Numbered from the stretch's first letter, positions 28,392 through 37,580 are shown. The stretch is DNA of 49,468 bases from Bradyrhizobium sp. AS23.2 (GCF_001908185.1 NZ_LGHM01000075.1:1-49468), one strand, 5' to 3'. Numbers and translations: made by a program. The notes: generated by a model from the letters alone, not told the origin.

Positions 28392-29141
28392 TTGAAGACA
28401 ATTCTAACAGTGCTCTTGGTTACGATATTCGCTGGCAGGGCCCAAGCCCAATTGCTCCCCGGCGGCTTCGTCTATTTGCGCGACATCGATCCCACCATCG
28501 TGCAGGACATCCGCTACGCCACCTCCAATAATTTCATCGGCCGTCCGCTGAACGGCTACGGCGCCGGCGAATGCGTGGTGAAGCGGGAGGTGGGGCTGCG
28601 GCTGAAAGCAGTTCAGCAGGAACTGGCCGCGCAGAACCTGTCGCTGAAGATGTTCGACTGCTACCGGCCGGCCCGGGCCTCGCTCGACATGGTGAAGTGG
28701 TCGCAGAACGGTCGCGAGACGGCCGCCGAGCGGCGCTACAATCCAAGGATTCCCAAGACGGAGCTGTTCCGCCTCGGCTACATCGCGAGCCGTTCGCAGC
28801 ATTCGACCGGAGCCGCGCTCGACCTCACCCTGGTCGATCTGAAAGCCGACAACTCCGGCAAATATGACCTATCGAAGGCCTATGCCGACTGCACGGCGCC
28901 GGTTGAGGCGCGGCCCCCTGAAGGCAGCGTCGACATGGGCACCGGATATGATTGTACTGACGCGAAGGGGCATACCGCAGCACCGTCGATCACGCCGGAC
29001 CAGCGCGCCTGGCGCAAGCGGCTGGTGGCTGCGATGGCCCGGCAAGGCTTTGTGAACTATTCGAAGGAGTGGTGGCATTTTTCCCTGCCGGGGGCCGGCG
29101 GGGCGGCCTATGATTTCCCGATCCAGCCGCGGCGGAACTGA
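28392..29141 (+). CDS. Secreted D-alanyl-D-alanine dipeptidase, VanX-like (M15)
   Basis: A 249-residue protein with a signal peptide (1-19, ending GRAQA). The mature part has [33 protein letters not shown], the zinc motif [11 protein letters not shown] and [10 protein letters not shown], as in peptidase family M15D. It would hydrolyse D-Ala-D-Ala in the periplasm, most likely for wall recycling rather than vancomycin resistance in a Gram-negative. It starts with TTG 28392, and its leader includes a palindromic repeat. It is 20 bases upstream of the acyl-CoA dehydrogenase gene. Confidence 0.92.
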   Translation: MKTILTVLLVTIFAGRAQAQLLPGGFVYLRDIDPTIVQDIRYATSNNFIGRPLNGYGAGECVVKREVGLRLKAVQQELAAQNLSLKMFDCYRPARASLDMVKWSQNGRETAAERRYNPRIPKTELFRLGYIASRSQHSTGAALDLTLVDLKADNSGKYDLSKAYADCTAPVEARPPEGSVDMGTGYDCTDAKGHTAAPSITPDQRAWRKRLVAAMARQGFVNYSKEWWHFSLPGAGGAAYDFPIQPRRN

Positions 29142-29161
29142 TTCCGCGCCGAGGAAACAAG

Positions 29162-30805
29162 ATGACCCAGCCCAGCTTCGCGACCCACGAGGTCTTCAAC
29201 CAGTCGCCGCCGTTCGAGGACGTCGATCTCTTTGCCGTGGATCGGCCGCTGGTCGAGGCGGTCAGGGCCAATGGCGGCGCAGCGGCGGAACGGGAGCTGT
29301 CGGAGTTCGGCAAGCATTGGGGCTCGGCCGCGATGGCCGATCGCGGGCGCGTGGCGAACGAGAACACGCCGAAGCTCCGCACCTTCGATGCAAAGGGAAA
29401 TCGCCGCGACCAGGTCGAGTTTCATCCGGCCTATCACGAGCTGATGGCGCACAGCGCGCATGCCGGCGTGCACAATTCGACGTGGACGGCGGATGGAAAG
29501 CCTGCGGGCGATGCCGCCGAGGTCATTCGCGCGGCAAGATTCTACATCGCCTCGCAGGTCGAGACCGGCCATCTCTGTCCGATCACGATGACGCGCGCTT
29601 CCGTTGCTGCGCTGGCGATGCAGCCGGATCTGCTCGGCAAGGTGATGCCGGTGCTGTCAACAAAGAGCTACGATCCCACCTTCGCGCCGTGGTGGGAAAA
29701 GTGCGGCATGACGCTCGGCATGGGCATGACCGAGAAGCAGGGCGGCACCGACGTTCGCGCCAACATGACGCGCGCTGTGCGCGACGGGAATGCCTATCGC
29801 GTCACCGGCCACAAATGGTTCATGTCGGCGCCGATGTGCGATGCGTTCCTGGTGCTGGCGCAGGCCGGTGCGGGGCTGACCTGTTTCTTCATGCCGCGCT
29901 TTGCACCGGATGGATCGGTCAACGCCGTCCAGTTCCAGCGCTTGAAGGACAAGCTCGGCAATCGTTCGAACGCGTCCTCGGAAGTCGAGTTCGTCGGCGC
30001 CTACGCGGAAGCCGTCGGCGAGGAGGGCAAGGGCATCCGCACCATCATCCAGATGGTGCAGCTCACGCGGCAGGATTGCGCGATCGCCTCCGTCGGCCTG
30101 ATGCGCTCGGGGCTTGCGCATGCGCTGCATCATGCGCGTCACCGCAGCGTGTTCCAGAAGCATCTCGCCGATCAGCCCTTGATGCAGGCCGTGCTCTCGG
30201 ACATGGCGCTGCATGTCGAGGCGAGCACAGCCCTGATGATGCGGCTCTGCCGCGCCTTCGACCGCACGCCGTACGATGCTGCGGAGGCCGCCTATATGCG
30301 GCTGCTCACGCCCGCGATCAAATACTGGACCTGCAAGAGTGCCCCTAGCTTTCTCTACGAGGCGATGGAATGCCTCGGCGGCAATGGCTATGTCGAGGAC
30401 GGAATCCTGGCGCGCCACTACCGGGAGTCGCCGGTCAACGCGATCTGGGAAGGATCGGGCAACGTCATGTGCCTCGACGTGCTACGGGCGCTCGCGCGCG
30501 AGCCGGAGGCGGCGATGGCGGTGCTGCAATCGCTTGCGACCGAGACCAAGGGGCTGCCAGGGGCGGGCGAGGCCGTCGCGTTCATCGGCAAGAGCTTCCG
30601 CCGCGCGGATGGCGAGCGTGTCGCACGTCTCGCCGTCGAGAAGCTTGCACTGCTCGCCGCTGCCGCCGCGCTCAACGGCGTGTCGCCGCGCAACGCCGAA
30701 CTGTTCGCCGCCACGCGGCTCGCTGCCAATCACGCCAGCATGTATGGCGCTGTGGAGCTGGAGGGCGGCGAGGTGCGCGCGCTGCTGGAACGGGCGCTGC
30801 CGTGA
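29162..30805 (+). CDS. Acyl-CoA dehydrogenase, AidB-like
   Basis: A 547-residue flavoprotein. The N-terminal sequence HEVFNQSPPFEDVDLFAVDR, the phrase ARFYIASQVETGHLCPITMT, TEKQGGTDVRANMTRA (FAD/substrate loop) and ECLGGNGYVEDGILARHYRE are typical of the AidB branch rather than of ordinary short-chain acyl-CoA dehydrogenases. E. coli AidB is induced by alkylating agents and binds DNA; most alphaproteobacterial members are of unknown role. It starts at ATG 29162 behind GAGGAAAC. It is followed by repeat F copy 2. Confidence 0.93.
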   Translation: MTQPSFATHEVFNQSPPFEDVDLFAVDRPLVEAVRANGGAAAERELSEFGKHWGSAAMADRGRVANENTPKLRTFDAKGNRRDQVEFHPAYHELMAHSAHAGVHNSTWTADGKPAGDAAEVIRAARFYIASQVETGHLCPITMTRASVAALAMQPDLLGKVMPVLSTKSYDPTFAPWWEKCGMTLGMGMTEKQGGTDVRANMTRAVRDGNAYRVTGHKWFMSAPMCDAFLVLAQAGAGLTCFFMPRFAPDGSVNAVQFQRLKDKLGNRSNASSEVEFVGAYAEAVGEEGKGIRTIIQMVQLTRQDCAIASVGLMRSGLAHALHHARHRSVFQKHLADQPLMQAVLSDMALHVEASTALMMRLCRAFDRTPYDAAEAAYMRLLTPAIKYWTCKSAPSFLYEAMECLGGNGYVEDGILARHYRESPVNAIWEGSGNVMCLDVLRALAREPEAAMAVLQSLATETKGLPGAGEAVAFIGKSFRRADGERVARLAVEKLALLAAAAALNGVSPRNAELFAATRLAANHASMYGAVELEGGEVRALLERALP

Positions 30806-30828
30806 GCGGGGCATGTTGTATCCGTATT

Positions 30829-30912
30829 GTCATGGCCGGGCTTGACCCGGCCATCCACGTCTTGCAGCGCGGCACGAAGAACGTGGATGCCCGGGACAAG
30901 CCCGGGCATGAC
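30829..30912. repeat. Palindromic intergenic repeat, family F, copy 2
   Basis: Arms GTCATGGCCGGGCTTGACCC and ...AAGCCCGGGCATGAC with inner CATCCACGT/ACGTGGATG. It is the same element as at 28290-28375 in the opposite sense; the distinct left and right arms (CCCGGGC versus GGCCGGGC) show the orientation. The two copies bracket the dipeptidase and acyl-CoA dehydrogenase genes. Confidence 0.85.
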
Positions 30913-30946
30913 GAGATAGTTTGGCGTGCCTAACGAAGGCCTCCTG

Positions 30947-31717
30947 ATGGATTCCCTCAATCCCGACCACCCGCCGCTCACCGTGACGCCTGCAGAGCAC
31001 GCGCCGCGCGTCTGGAAGTTCTGGGGCACGGCGCTGTGGAGCCTCTTCATCTTCGTCGCGATGTTCGTCGGCCAGGTCGGCGCGATCCTCCTGCTGGTGG
31101 CGCTTCGCGGGCTCCCGATCGACATGGCCTCGATCCAGCTCGTCGGCCGCGAGCCCCAGGCGCTCGCGCTGTCGGTGATTATGGGCCTGCCGGCGACGCT
31201 TGCCGCGGTGTGGCTTGCCATCCGCATCAAGAAGGCCTCCTTCGTCGACTATCTCGCGCTGCATTGGCCATCCTGGAAGCAGCTCCTGTTCGGTGCGGTC
31301 GGCCTCATCGTTCTCGTGCTGGCCTGGGAGACGATATCGCGCGGCCTTGGCCGCGAGGCGACGCCGGGCTTCATGACCGATCTGTTGAAGTCGGGCCGCG
31401 ACACGGGCGCGGCGCTCCTGCTGCTCGTCGCCTTCAGCGTGGCAGCGCCGATGTCGGAAGAAGTCCTTGCGCGCGGCTTCCTCTATCGCGGCTGGTCGGC
31501 AAGCTTCCTGCGCGTGCCCGGCGCGATCATCCTGTCGTCACTGGTGTGGACGGTCGTGCATCTGCAGTACGACATGTACTTCCTCGCCGAAGTCTTCACC
31601 ATCGGCCTGTGGTTCGGCTACATGCGCTATCGCTCTGGCTCGCTCTGGCTCACGATCGTGCTCCACGCGCTGAACAACATGACCGCGGTGGTGCTGACGA
31701 TGTGGCTGGGCGCATAG
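30947..31717 (+). CDS. CPBP family intramembrane glutamic endopeptidase (1)
   Basis: A 256-residue polytopic protein from ATG 30947; a GTG at 30926 would add seven residues. It has about eight hydrophobic segments and the CPBP/CAAX-protease motifs MSEEVLARGFLYRG (EExxxR), VWTVVHLQYD (first His) and VLHALNNM (second His). Such proteins (Abi, Rce1-like) cleave membrane substrates or act in bacteriocin self-immunity. The substrate is unknown. A paralogue follows directly at 31868. Confidence 0.92.
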   Translation: MDSLNPDHPPLTVTPAEHAPRVWKFWGTALWSLFIFVAMFVGQVGAILLLVALRGLPIDMASIQLVGREPQALALSVIMGLPATLAAVWLAIRIKKASFVDYLALHWPSWKQLLFGAVGLIVLVLAWETISRGLGREATPGFMTDLLKSGRDTGAALLLLVAFSVAAPMSEEVLARGFLYRGWSASFLRVPGAIILSSLVWTVVHLQYDMYFLAEVFTIGLWFGYMRYRSGSLWLTIVLHALNNMTAVVLTMWLGA

Positions 31718-31867
31718 CGAAGCGTCTGCCACTCCGAGCTTTCCGCAGGCCCTGTAGGCGTGCCGCCGCTGTGGGGGCCATTTCTTATTGACGCTCGACG
31801 ATACGCCTAGATACTCTTGGTAGAGGAGAGTGCTTTTATCCCTGAAAAGTTGTTGTGAAAATCCATT

Positions 31868-32624
31868 ATGGTCGATTTCAAAAACGTAGGCGATCCCATC
31901 CTCGGCTCGCAGTCTGCTCGGACGTGGGATTTTTGGGAGACAACGCTAGTTGCCTTGATTGCGTACGGCGCTTCCGTTCTGACGGGCTGGATGGTGTTGA
32001 ACGTCATTCTGGCCGCGAGCGTCGGACCGAAGGCTTTCGCTCCAGGAGAATTCCAGACGTTGGCGTCACAGGGACGCTGGTATGGAGTTTTCCTGATTTC
32101 GGGAGCGCCGCCGGCCATCGCAGTGCTTTGGGTTGCGATCCGGATGGCCGGGAGAGAGTTCGGCGAATACCTCGCTCTGAGTTGGCCATCCGGGGGCGAA
32201 ATCGTCCGGGCTCTCGCCATCACGACGATCTTTATGTCGATTGAGGGGTTTGTGCTGTCGAAGATGAGCACGGGGGGGATATGAATCCGACTCCGCGCTT
32301 ATCGTAGGAGGTGCCGGCGGATTGCTTGCGTGGCTCATTGGCGGCTGTATCGCCGCACCTCTTATGGAAGAGTTTGTGGTTCGCGGCTTCCTGTTTCGCG
32401 GTTGGTCGGAATCTTTTCTCGGACCGGTCGGCGCCATCGTCCTTACGTCGGCTGTATGGGCACTAAATCATACTCAATACGATTGGTTTGGACGCGCAAT
32501 CATTTTTGCCTTTGGACTTGTTCTTGGGCACCTTCGATGGACCAGCAATTCCACGTGGACCCCTGTGGTGGCTCATTCGGCATGCAATGCAGTCATCTTC
32601 TTTACGTTGGGGCGCTACGTCTAG
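31868..32624 (+). pseudogene. CPBP family intramembrane protease (2), frameshifted
   Basis: Two frames together form one protein similar to the upstream gene. The first part ends FVLSKMSTGGI at 32284; the second resumes with ALIVGGAGGLLAWLIGG and contains MEEFVVRGFLFRGW, WALNHTQYD and VVAHSACNA. The break is a run of seven G (32272-32278); with six G the frame continues STGGYESDSALIVGG and the product has about 251 residues. GC content and third-base bias are visibly lower than in the first copy, so it may be an older import or under relaxed selection. It ends three bases before the convergent AEC transporter. Confidence 0.88.
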
Positions 32625-32627
32625 CGC

Positions 32628-33551
32628 TCAGGCCACCAGCGCGATCGTGATCGGCATCGTGATCGCCGCCAGGATCGTCTGCAGCGTGATGATCTGCGCC
32701 AGGAGCGGCGCATCGCCGCCCATCTGGCGGGCGAGCACATAGGCGCTGGGCGAGGTCGGCACCGCCGCGCAGATCGCGACGATCGCAAGGCTCTCGCCGG
32801 AGAGGCCAAACCAGGCGGCGAGCGCCAGCGCGAGCACGGGCATCAAGACCAGCTTGAATGCGACGCCGATCGTCGCGCTGGCGCTCGGGCGGAGCAGGCC
32901 TCTGAGCTGCAGGCCGGCGCCGGTGACGAGCAGGCCGATGGCGAGCGAGGAACGGCCGAGCGCATCGGCAACCTCGTGCCAGATTCTTGGCAGCGGCAAA
33001 TGGATGACGTTGATGAAGAGCCCGATCGCGCAGGCCCAGATCAGGGGATTGCGGATCACGGTCATGACGATGGCGCGGACGGATTGCTTTTCCGGCGCGG
33101 CGTAGTGGGCGAGCACGGCGACGCTGAACACATTGACCAGCGGAATGATCGCGACCATCGCCACCGACGCCAGCGCCAGCCCGACATCGCCGAACATGTT
33201 GGCGGAGACGGAGAGCGCGACATAGGTCTGCCAGCGCGTCGCGCCCTGGAAGATCGACGTGAAGGCGGGGCCGTCGATGTCGAGCCGCGACAGGGTCGGG
33301 CGCAGCGCGAGGCACAGGACCGACATAGCGAGCGCGGACAGCAGCAGCGCGCCGCCGACGCCGGCGACCGGCACCTTGGACAGGTCGGCCTTCACCAGCG
33401 TCTGGATCAGGAGCATCGGAAACAACACGAAATAGGTCAGCCGCTCCAGCCCGTGCCATTGCGTGTCGAGCCGCATCAGGCTGTGCCTGAGCACGACGCC
33501 GAGCACGATGAGGATGAAGACCGGCAGCAGCGCCGCGATCACGACGGTCAT
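32628..33551 (-). CDS. AEC family transporter (auxin efflux carrier/malonate type)
   Basis: A 307-residue membrane protein with about ten hydrophobic segments in two halves: ALLPVFILIVLGVVLRHSLM, then PLVNVFSVAVLAHY, GLLVTGAGLQLRGLL, and the C-terminal AAVPTSPSAYVLARQMGGDA which is characteristic of the family. Known members export auxin in plants or move malonate and other organic acids. The substrate here is unknown. The start ATG 33551 lies three bases from the ruvX stop, so it is cotranscribed with ruvX. Confidence 0.93.
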   Translation of the reverse strand: MTVVIAALLPVFILIVLGVVLRHSLMRLDTQWHGLERLTYFVLFPMLLIQTLVKADLSKVPVAGVGGALLLSALAMSVLCLALRPTLSRLDIDGPAFTSIFQGATRWQTYVALSVSANMFGDVGLALASVAMVAIIPLVNVFSVAVLAHYAAPEKQSVRAIVMTVIRNPLIWACAIGLFINVIHLPLPRIWHEVADALGRSSLAIGLLVTGAGLQLRGLLRPSASATIGVAFKLVLMPVLALALAAWFGLSGESLAIVAICAAVPTSPSAYVLARQMGGDAPLLAQIITLQTILAAITMPITIALVA

Positions 33552-33554
33552 GGA

Positions 33555-34040
33555 TCAGTCGGTCCCGGTGCGCAAATTGGCGAGGCGGTCGAGCGCGCCT
33601 TGCAGGATGAAGATCGCGGCATGCTCGTCGATGACCTCGGCGCGCTTGGCGCGGCTGACGTCCATGCCGATCAGCTCGCGCTCGACCGCCGCGGTCGAGA
33701 GGCGCTCGTCCCACAGGCCGATGGGGAGCACGGTGAGGCCGGCAAGATTGCGGGCGAAGGCGCGGGTGGATTGCGCGCGCGGACCCTCGCTGCCGTCCAT
33801 GTTGATGGGAAGGCCGAGCACGAAGCCGACCACCTTGCGCTCGGCCGCGATCGCGAGCAGCCGGGCCGCGTCCTGCTTGAACGCCTTGCGCTGGATCGTC
33901 TCGACGCCGGTCGCAAGCCGACGGTCCGGATCGGATACGGCGACGCCGATGGTCTTTGTGCCGAGATCGAGCCCGACCAGCGCGCCGCGCGCGGGCCAGT
34001 GGGTTGCAACATCGACGAGGGGTAGGATAGGAGCCGGCAT
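33555..34040 (-). CDS. ruvX: Holliday junction resolvase RuvX/YqgF
   Basis: A 161-residue RNase-H-fold nuclease. Visible motifs are VGLDLGTKTIGVAVSDPD (first Asp), VGFVLGLPINMDGSEG, LWDERLSTAAVE (Glu) and IDEHAAIFILQGAL (last Asp). The family processes 16S rRNA ends and may resolve recombination junctions. I choose ATG 34040, although the frame is open to 34103. The start lies 47 bases from the divergent gene at 34088. Confidence 0.94.
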   Translation of the reverse strand: MPAPILPLVDVATHWPARGALVGLDLGTKTIGVAVSDPDRRLATGVETIQRKAFKQDAARLLAIAAERKVVGFVLGLPINMDGSEGPRAQSTRAFARNLAGLTVLPIGLWDERLSTAAVERELIGMDVSRAKRAEVIDEHAAIFILQGALDRLANLRTGTD

Positions 34041-34087
34041 GGCACTAGCGCATATCACGCGTCGCGCTGCGGAGTGAACCCCGGACC

Positions 34088-34303
34088 ATGGATGCACTGA
34101 CACTATTCGGCCTGTTTGCCGTGACCGCCATGCTGGTCTGCTATGCCCTGGAGGATCGCAGCCACTGGTTCGTGCTGCTGTTCGCCGCGTCCTGCGCGCT
34201 CGGCTCGGCCTACGGCTTCCTGCAAGGAGCCTGGCCGTTCGGCCTCGTCGAGGCCATCTGGGCCTTCGTTGCGCTGCGGCGGTGGCATCTCAGGCCGCAG
34301 TGA
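34088..34303 (+). CDS. Small conserved membrane protein
   Basis: A 71-residue protein, almost all hydrophobic: LFGLFAVTAMLVCYALEDRS, WFVLLFAASCALGSAYGFLQ and FGLVEAIWAFVALRRW would form two to three membrane helices with a basic tail RRWHLRPQ. The start is ATG 34088. No function is known to me. It sits alone between ruvX (divergent) and the cyclase gene (convergent). Confidence 0.8.
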   Translation: MDALTLFGLFAVTAMLVCYALEDRSHWFVLLFAASCALGSAYGFLQGAWPFGLVEAIWAFVALRRWHLRPQ

Positions 34304-34363
34304 CGGAGAGATCGGGCGAGGGCGCCTGCCGGCCGGCAGGAGGCTCCTCGCCCGGGTATCAGA

Positions 34364-35302
34364 TCAGCGGATCGCGATCGGGTTGATCATCGCCTGCACG
34401 CCGCCGGTCCAGCGCGGCTGTCCGAGCACGAACAGGAATTCGTAGCCCTTGTCCCGGGCGAGCGCGGCGGTGTCCATGTTCTCGAGGATGTAGGTCCCGT
34501 TCATCGCGAGCAGGATCTGGTGCACCTCGAAGACGTTCTTGGACTCGAACGGCAGCACCTCGAGCGCCCAGGTGTCGGCGCCGATCGCGACGACGCCCTT
34601 GCCGGTGAGGTACTTTGCGCCTTCGACCCCGAGACCGGGCTCGCCGGCCGAGTAGCGCTTGTCGTCCTTGCCGATCAGGCTGAGCCAACCGGTGTGGAAG
34701 ATGACGACGTCGCCCTGGCGGATCTCGACGCCCTGTTTCTTGGCGACTTCCTCGATCTCCTTGACGTTGAAGGCTGTGCCTTCCTTCACTATGTCGGTGT
34801 TGTAATAGGCGGCCATGTCGAGCAGCACGCCGCGCGTGACGATCGGCGGCACCTTCTCGATGCCGAGCTTCTTCAGGCCGTTGGGATCGGCGAAATCGGC
34901 GAGCTTGTTGCCGTTGTAATAGACATGCTCGACGCCGAGATGGCCGAGGCCGTCGATCTGGCTGCCGATGCCGACCCAGGTATCCAGGATGTCGTCATTG
35001 TAGGTGGCCTTGTTCGGCCCGAGGCCCGGGCTGCCGGCCTGTCCGGGTTGTACGATGGTGAGCTTGAACGCGCGCGGCGGATATGCGGGCGTCTGCGGCG
35101 AGACGGGAATGCCGAGTGCGTAGGTCTTTCCGGTTTTCACCAGCGAAGCGGCCTTCAGCACGAGTTCAGGCGTCATGTAGTTGGCGGCACCGATCTCGTC
35201 GTTCGGTCCCCACTTCGACTTGGTCCAGTCCTGTGCGCTTGCAGTTCCGATCGTCACCGACAGCGCGGCGACACAGCACAACACGAGCGTATTGCGCATC
35301 AT
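34364..35302 (-). CDS. Secreted cyclase family protein (kynurenine formamidase-like)
   Basis: A 312-residue protein starting MMRNTLVLCCVAALSVTIGT with a signal peptide ending ASA-QD near residue 24. The body fits the cyclase/PF04199 metal-hydrolase family: WGPNDEIGAANYMTPE, GIGSQIDGLGHLGVEHVYYN, RGVLLDMAAYY, QGDVVIFHTGW. The family's HxGTHxD motif appears here as HLGVEH, so metal binding may differ. Either ATG 35302 or 35299 follows GGGAGGACT. The substrate is not predictable; esters, amides or lactones are known for relatives. Confidence 0.9.
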   Translation of the reverse strand: MMRNTLVLCCVAALSVTIGTASAQDWTKSKWGPNDEIGAANYMTPELVLKAASLVKTGKTYALGIPVSPQTPAYPPRAFKLTIVQPGQAGSPGLGPNKATYNDDILDTWVGIGSQIDGLGHLGVEHVYYNGNKLADFADPNGLKKLGIEKVPPIVTRGVLLDMAAYYNTDIVKEGTAFNVKEIEEVAKKQGVEIRQGDVVIFHTGWLSLIGKDDKRYSAGEPGLGVEGAKYLTGKGVVAIGADTWALEVLPFESKNVFEVHQILLAMNGTYILENMDTAALARDKGYEFLFVLGQPRWTGGVQAMINPIAIR

Positions 35303-35494
35303 AGTCCTCCCGATGTTTTGGCTTCGTTGTGGTTTTGCGCTGGCCAGTGACACATCCTAACGTAGAATAGCCTCGGGCTTCAAAGCTTTTCGACGTGCGG
35401 CGTTGCGACGGCTGAACGCAGTATCGAATGTGCCCGGCGTCGATTGATTCAACGGCGACAGATTTGTGTCGCGGAACTTCGTGACATGGAACGT

Positions 35495-36385
35495 TCAGGC
35501 CGCGATGACGTCATCATCCTTCTTCAGGCAGGCGGCGAAACCGCTGAGCGCGCTGTATTGATGTCCGGTGCGGCGCTGGATGAAGAGCGTCTCGACGCGC
35601 GCGTGCGACGGGCTCAGCGTGTGCATCGACACGCTGCCGTTCATCGCGCTACGTTCGACGACAGCACGGGGCAGCAGCGTCACGCCCATATCGGCGGCGA
35701 CGCAGCCGATCATGCCATCGAGCGTACCGAGCTCGAAGCGTGCGGCTGACGGCCAGCCGAACTCGACAAAAACCTGTTCGAGCCGCTGGCGGTAGGTGCA
35801 GCCGGTGCGGAACACCAGCGCGGTCGGGCCGGAGGTCGGCGTGCCGGCGCGCAGCTCAGCAAGGGAGCTCCAGCGCCGCGCGCTGACAAGCACCAGCTCC
35901 TCGCGGAATGCGCCTGTGGCTATCAGGTCGGCATGCTCGATCGGGCCCGCGACGAAGGCGCCGTCGAGCGTGCCGTCGAGCACGGCGGCGACGAGATCAG
36001 CGGTCGGCGCGGTGCGCAAGGAAAGGCGCACGGCGGGAAACCGGCGGTGGAAATCGGCAAGCAGCGGCGGCAGCCGCACGGCGGCCGTGGTTTCCATCGA
36101 ACCGATCGCAAGCGGACCCTTGGGCTCGCCATCGTCGCGGGCGGCGAGCATGGCTTCGCGCGAGAGTGCCGCCATCCGCTGCGCGTAGGGCAGGAGGCGC
36201 TTGCCCGCGCTGGTCAGCGTCATGCCGCGGCTGTGCCGCTCGAACAACGGTGTGCCGATCTCGGCCTCCAGCGCCTTCACGCGCTGGGTCACGTTGGATT
36301 GCACCGTGTTGAGCTCCTCGGCCGCCCGGGTGATGCCGCCGGCACGCGCCACGGCCGCAAAAGTCTGGAGATCGCTTAGTTCCAT
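35495..36385 (-). CDS. LysR family transcriptional regulator
   Basis: A 296-residue regulator with the N-terminal helix-turn-helix (LQTFAAVARAGGITRAAEEL NTVQSNVTQRVKALE) and a periplasmic-binding-like effector domain from about residue 90. It is divergent from the flavin oxidoreductase at 36485, with 99 bases between, the classical LysR arrangement. It probably activates that gene in response to an unknown small molecule. The 192-base gap to the cyclase gene shows nothing definite. Confidence 0.92.
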   Translation of the reverse strand: MELSDLQTFAAVARAGGITRAAEELNTVQSNVTQRVKALEAEIGTPLFERHSRGMTLTSAGKRLLPYAQRMAALSREAMLAARDDGEPKGPLAIGSMETTAAVRLPPLLADFHRRFPAVRLSLRTAPTADLVAAVLDGTLDGAFVAGPIEHADLIATGAFREELVLVSARRWSSLAELRAGTPTSGPTALVFRTGCTYRQRLEQVFVEFGWPSAARFELGTLDGMIGCVAADMGVTLLPRAVVERSAMNGSVSMHTLSPSHARVETLFIQRRTGHQYSALSGFAACLKKDDDVIAA

Positions 36386-36484
36386 GGCATCGTTTCGCTT
36401 TGGAGATAGTAGCGTTCGAAGGAATTCATTTTTCGAGAATGCTAGTCGGGCTTAGTCTCGCTGTCCATACCGGAGGGATGCGCC

Positions 36485-37507
36485 ATGCCGATCGCGACAC
36501 CGCTGACCCAGCTCCTGGGGATCAGGCATCCGATCCTGCTCGCGCCGATGGATACGATCGCGGGCAGCCGGCTCGTGCGCGCCGTCAGCGAGGCTGGCGG
36601 CTTCGGAATTTTGGGCGGCGGCTACGGCGACCGGGCGCGGCTCGAGGCTGAGACCAGGGAGCTGAAGGGCTTTGCACCGTTCGGCATCGGCTTCATCACC
36701 TGGAGCCTGGCAAAACAGCCGGACCTTCTGGACATGGCGCTGGACGCCGGGCCGCAGGCGATCATGCTGTCATTCGGTGATCCAGCGCCGTTTGCAGCGC
36801 GCATTAGGGCGTGCGGTGCGCGATTGATCTGCCAGGTGCAGAGCGAGGACATGGCGAAGCAGGCGTTGGACGCCGGCGCGGAGATTCTGATTGCGCAGGG
36901 CACCGAAGCTGGCGGCCATGGCGCATCGCGCACCACCGTCGATATCGTTCCGGCGATCGTCGATCTTGCGGCCGGGCGCGTGCCGGTCGTCGCGGCCGGT
37001 GGCATTGCCGACGGTCGCGGTCTGGCGGCGATGATGATGCTGGGCGCATCCGGCGTGCTGATCGGCACGCGCTTCTATGCGAGCGTCGAGGCCAATGGCG
37101 CCGCGGAGGCGAAGCAGCGCATTCGCGCGGCAGATCCAAACGACACGGTGCGCGGTGTCATCATCGACTGGTCGCGCAGCCTGTTCTGGCCGGCCCCGTT
37201 CACCGCGCGAACGCTGGTCAACGATCACATCAGAATTTGGACCGGCCGCGAGATCGAGCTGATGCAACGCGCAAGCGAGGTCGCCGTTGAGTATGCTGCG
37301 GCGAAGGCTGCGGGCAATTTCGAGGTTGCCGCGGTCTTTGCAGGAGAGGCGGTCGGCTTGATCCATGACATTCCGCCCGCCGCGGAGATCGTCGAACGCA
37401 TCGCGACTGAAGCCGAGCAGCTCCTTGCCGGCCGGCGTAACTCCAGTGCTTCTTTCCCTTCTCCCCTTGTGGGAGAAGGTGGTGCGGATGCAATCCGCGC
37501 CGGATGA
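36485..37507 (+). CDS. Nitronate monooxygenase-like flavin oxidoreductase (1)
   Basis: A 340-residue TIM-barrel FMN enzyme of the 2-nitropropane dioxygenase family. It shows HPILLAPMDTIAG, SEAGGFGILGGGYG, ILIAQGTEAGGHGAS (the conserved His), VPVVAAGGIADGRGLAAMMM and SGVLIGTRF. It starts at ATG 36485 behind GGAGGG. The last 16 or so residues (SPLVGEGGADAIRAG) come from a palindromic repeat that has entered the 3' end, so the native C-terminus has been replaced. The substrate is unclear; alkyl nitronates or quinones are possible. Confidence 0.91.
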   Translation: MPIATPLTQLLGIRHPILLAPMDTIAGSRLVRAVSEAGGFGILGGGYGDRARLEAETRELKGFAPFGIGFITWSLAKQPDLLDMALDAGPQAIMLSFGDPAPFAARIRACGARLICQVQSEDMAKQALDAGAEILIAQGTEAGGHGASRTTVDIVPAIVDLAAGRVPVVAAGGIADGRGLAAMMMLGASGVLIGTRFYASVEANGAAEAKQRIRAADPNDTVRGVIIDWSRSLFWPAPFTARTLVNDHIRIWTGREIELMQRASEVAVEYAAAKAAGNFEVAAVFAGEAVGLIHDIPPAAEIVERIATEAEQLLAGRRNSSASFPSPLVGEGGADAIRAG

Positions 37508-37580
37508 GGGGTCTGTCTCCGCGGATACAAACCCCTCACCCGGCGCCTTCGGCGCCACCCTCTCCAACAAGGGAGAGGGT
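37456..37580. repeat. Palindromic repeat, family G, overlapping the 3' end of a gene
   Basis: Arms CCCTTCTCCCCTTGTGGGAG and its near-complement CTCCAACAAGGGAGAGGG enclose a second pair (GGTGAGGGG-like, CCGGATGAGGGG / CCCCTCACCCGG). The first 52 bases are translated as the C-terminus of the flavin oxidoreductase. The rest separates it from the next gene, 29 bases on. Confidence 0.85.
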
